Assembly: GCA_964635875.1 (NCBI GenBank)
Contig: CAZWRK010000167.1
Location: forward strand, 1 to 7,597
Origin: CAZWRK01 sp964635875
GTDB taxonomy: Bacteria > Pseudomonadota > Gammaproteobacteria > Burkholderiales > Aquaspirillaceae
Direction of reading: 5' to 3'
Length of the DNA: 7,597 nt
In this document: piece by piece, positions 7,241 to 7,597 of the stretch
Numbering within the stretch: position 1 is the first letter of the stretch
Layout of the letters: each line of letters begins with the position of its first letter
Position numbers and translations under genes: made by a program
Notes under the pieces: model-generated
Databases searched by the model: none
What the model was told of the DNA's origin: nothing
The model's input: only the letters and a program-made list of their open reading frames with translations

Positions 7241-7597
7241 GACCTCATGGTGAACATCGACGCTGACGGCCAGTTCGACCCGAACGACATCGAGAAGCTC
7301 ATCGCGCCGATCCTCGCAAACCGCGCCGACATGGTTTCGGCCGACCGCTTCTCCGGGATCAAGGCGAAGAACATCCCCTGGGTGAAAGACACACTGAACC
7401 GGCTCGCCGCATCCCTCATAGGCATGTTCATGAATACCGACATCACCGATCTCACCTGCGGCTTCCGCGCCTACAGCCGCGAGACGCTCCTCCGGCTCAA
7501 CCTCCCCGGCGACTACACCTACACACAAGAGGTCATCATCGACGCGCTCGGCAAGAATCTCGCGATCGAGTGGGTCCCGGTCGAGGTTACCTATTTC
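7241..7597 (+). CDS. Family-2 glycosyltransferase, internal fragment
   Basis: The 119 codons after the junction encode the middle of a GT2 glycosyltransferase of the DPM1/undecaprenyl-phosphate-sugar-synthase type. Such enzymes transfer a sugar from a nucleotide-sugar to a polyprenyl phosphate at the membrane face. MVNIDADGQFDP (residues 338-349 of the open frame) holds the metal-binding DxD motif. MVSADRFSG (366-374), CGFRAYSRETL (408-418) and YTYTQEVIIDAL (427-438) are family landmarks. The nucleotide-binding N-terminal strand-helix is absent, and the frame runs off the window at a codon boundary. All five Glu codons are GAG and four of five Lys codons are AAG, opposite to the rlmD part, with heavy CTC/ATC use, so the donor DNA differs from the flanking genome. 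The motif spelling recalls enzymes of candidate-phylum (Patescibacteria-like) genomes, but that is only an impression. Confidence 0.82.

Noticed and set aside
7024..7528. Minus-strand open frames near the window end
   Set aside because: They lie opposite the continuous RlmD/glycosyltransferase frame, and their products show no family features.
6236..7597. A novel bifunctional rRNA methyltransferase-glycosyltransferase
   Set aside because: Both halves lack essential catalytic or binding regions and codon preference differs on each side. A chimeric join explains this better than a new enzyme.

Overview
The window looks like a chromosomal segment from a betaproteobacterium, probably of the Neisseriales (Chromobacterium/Chitinibacter-like). 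That placement rests on the character of the RecN, NadK and RlmD proteins and is recognition by eye, not a search. It carries housekeeping genes plus one two-component system. There is no CRISPR array, insertion sequence or recognisable phage gene.

Layout. Bases 1-354 are AT-rich and gene-free, with one good terminator hairpin (202-240). A complete tRNA-Ser(UGA) gene with encoded CCA lies on the minus strand at 355-444. A short gap full of small inverted repeats (446-522) separates it from recN (524-2182, minus) and nadK (2220-3095, minus), which form a probable nadK-recN transcription unit. Upstream of nadK, across a terminator that overlaps a stop codon, is a two-gene minus-strand operon. 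It encodes a membrane CHASE-PAS histidine kinase (3843-6104) and a FixJ/NarL-type response regulator (3158-3841). The two genes are joined by a TAA-T-ATG junction, and the regulator's ribosome site lies inside the kinase gene. A 131-base divergent gap (6105-6235) leads to rlmD on the plus strand.

The key anomaly is at the right end. The reading frame that starts as rlmD at 6236 (23S rRNA m5U1939 methyltransferase: TRAM domain, Fe-S cysteines, SAM-binding motif) changes identity at about 7220-7240. From there to the window end, still in frame, it encodes the middle of a family-2 glycosyltransferase of the dolichol-phosphate-mannose-synthase type. Codon preference switches at the same place: GAA/AAA before, GAG/AAG after. 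The methyltransferase loses its catalytic half and the glycosyltransferase lacks its N-terminal half. The most economical reading is a chimeric join, most likely an assembly artefact at a short shared sequence encoding roughly RALENGA, and not a new fusion enzyme.

How the genes work together: recN (double-strand break repair), nadK (NADP supply), rlmD (rRNA modification) and tRNA-Ser are unrelated core functions. The kinase and regulator form a self-contained signalling pair whose signal and targets are not revealed by neighbours. I found no convincing undescribed system here.
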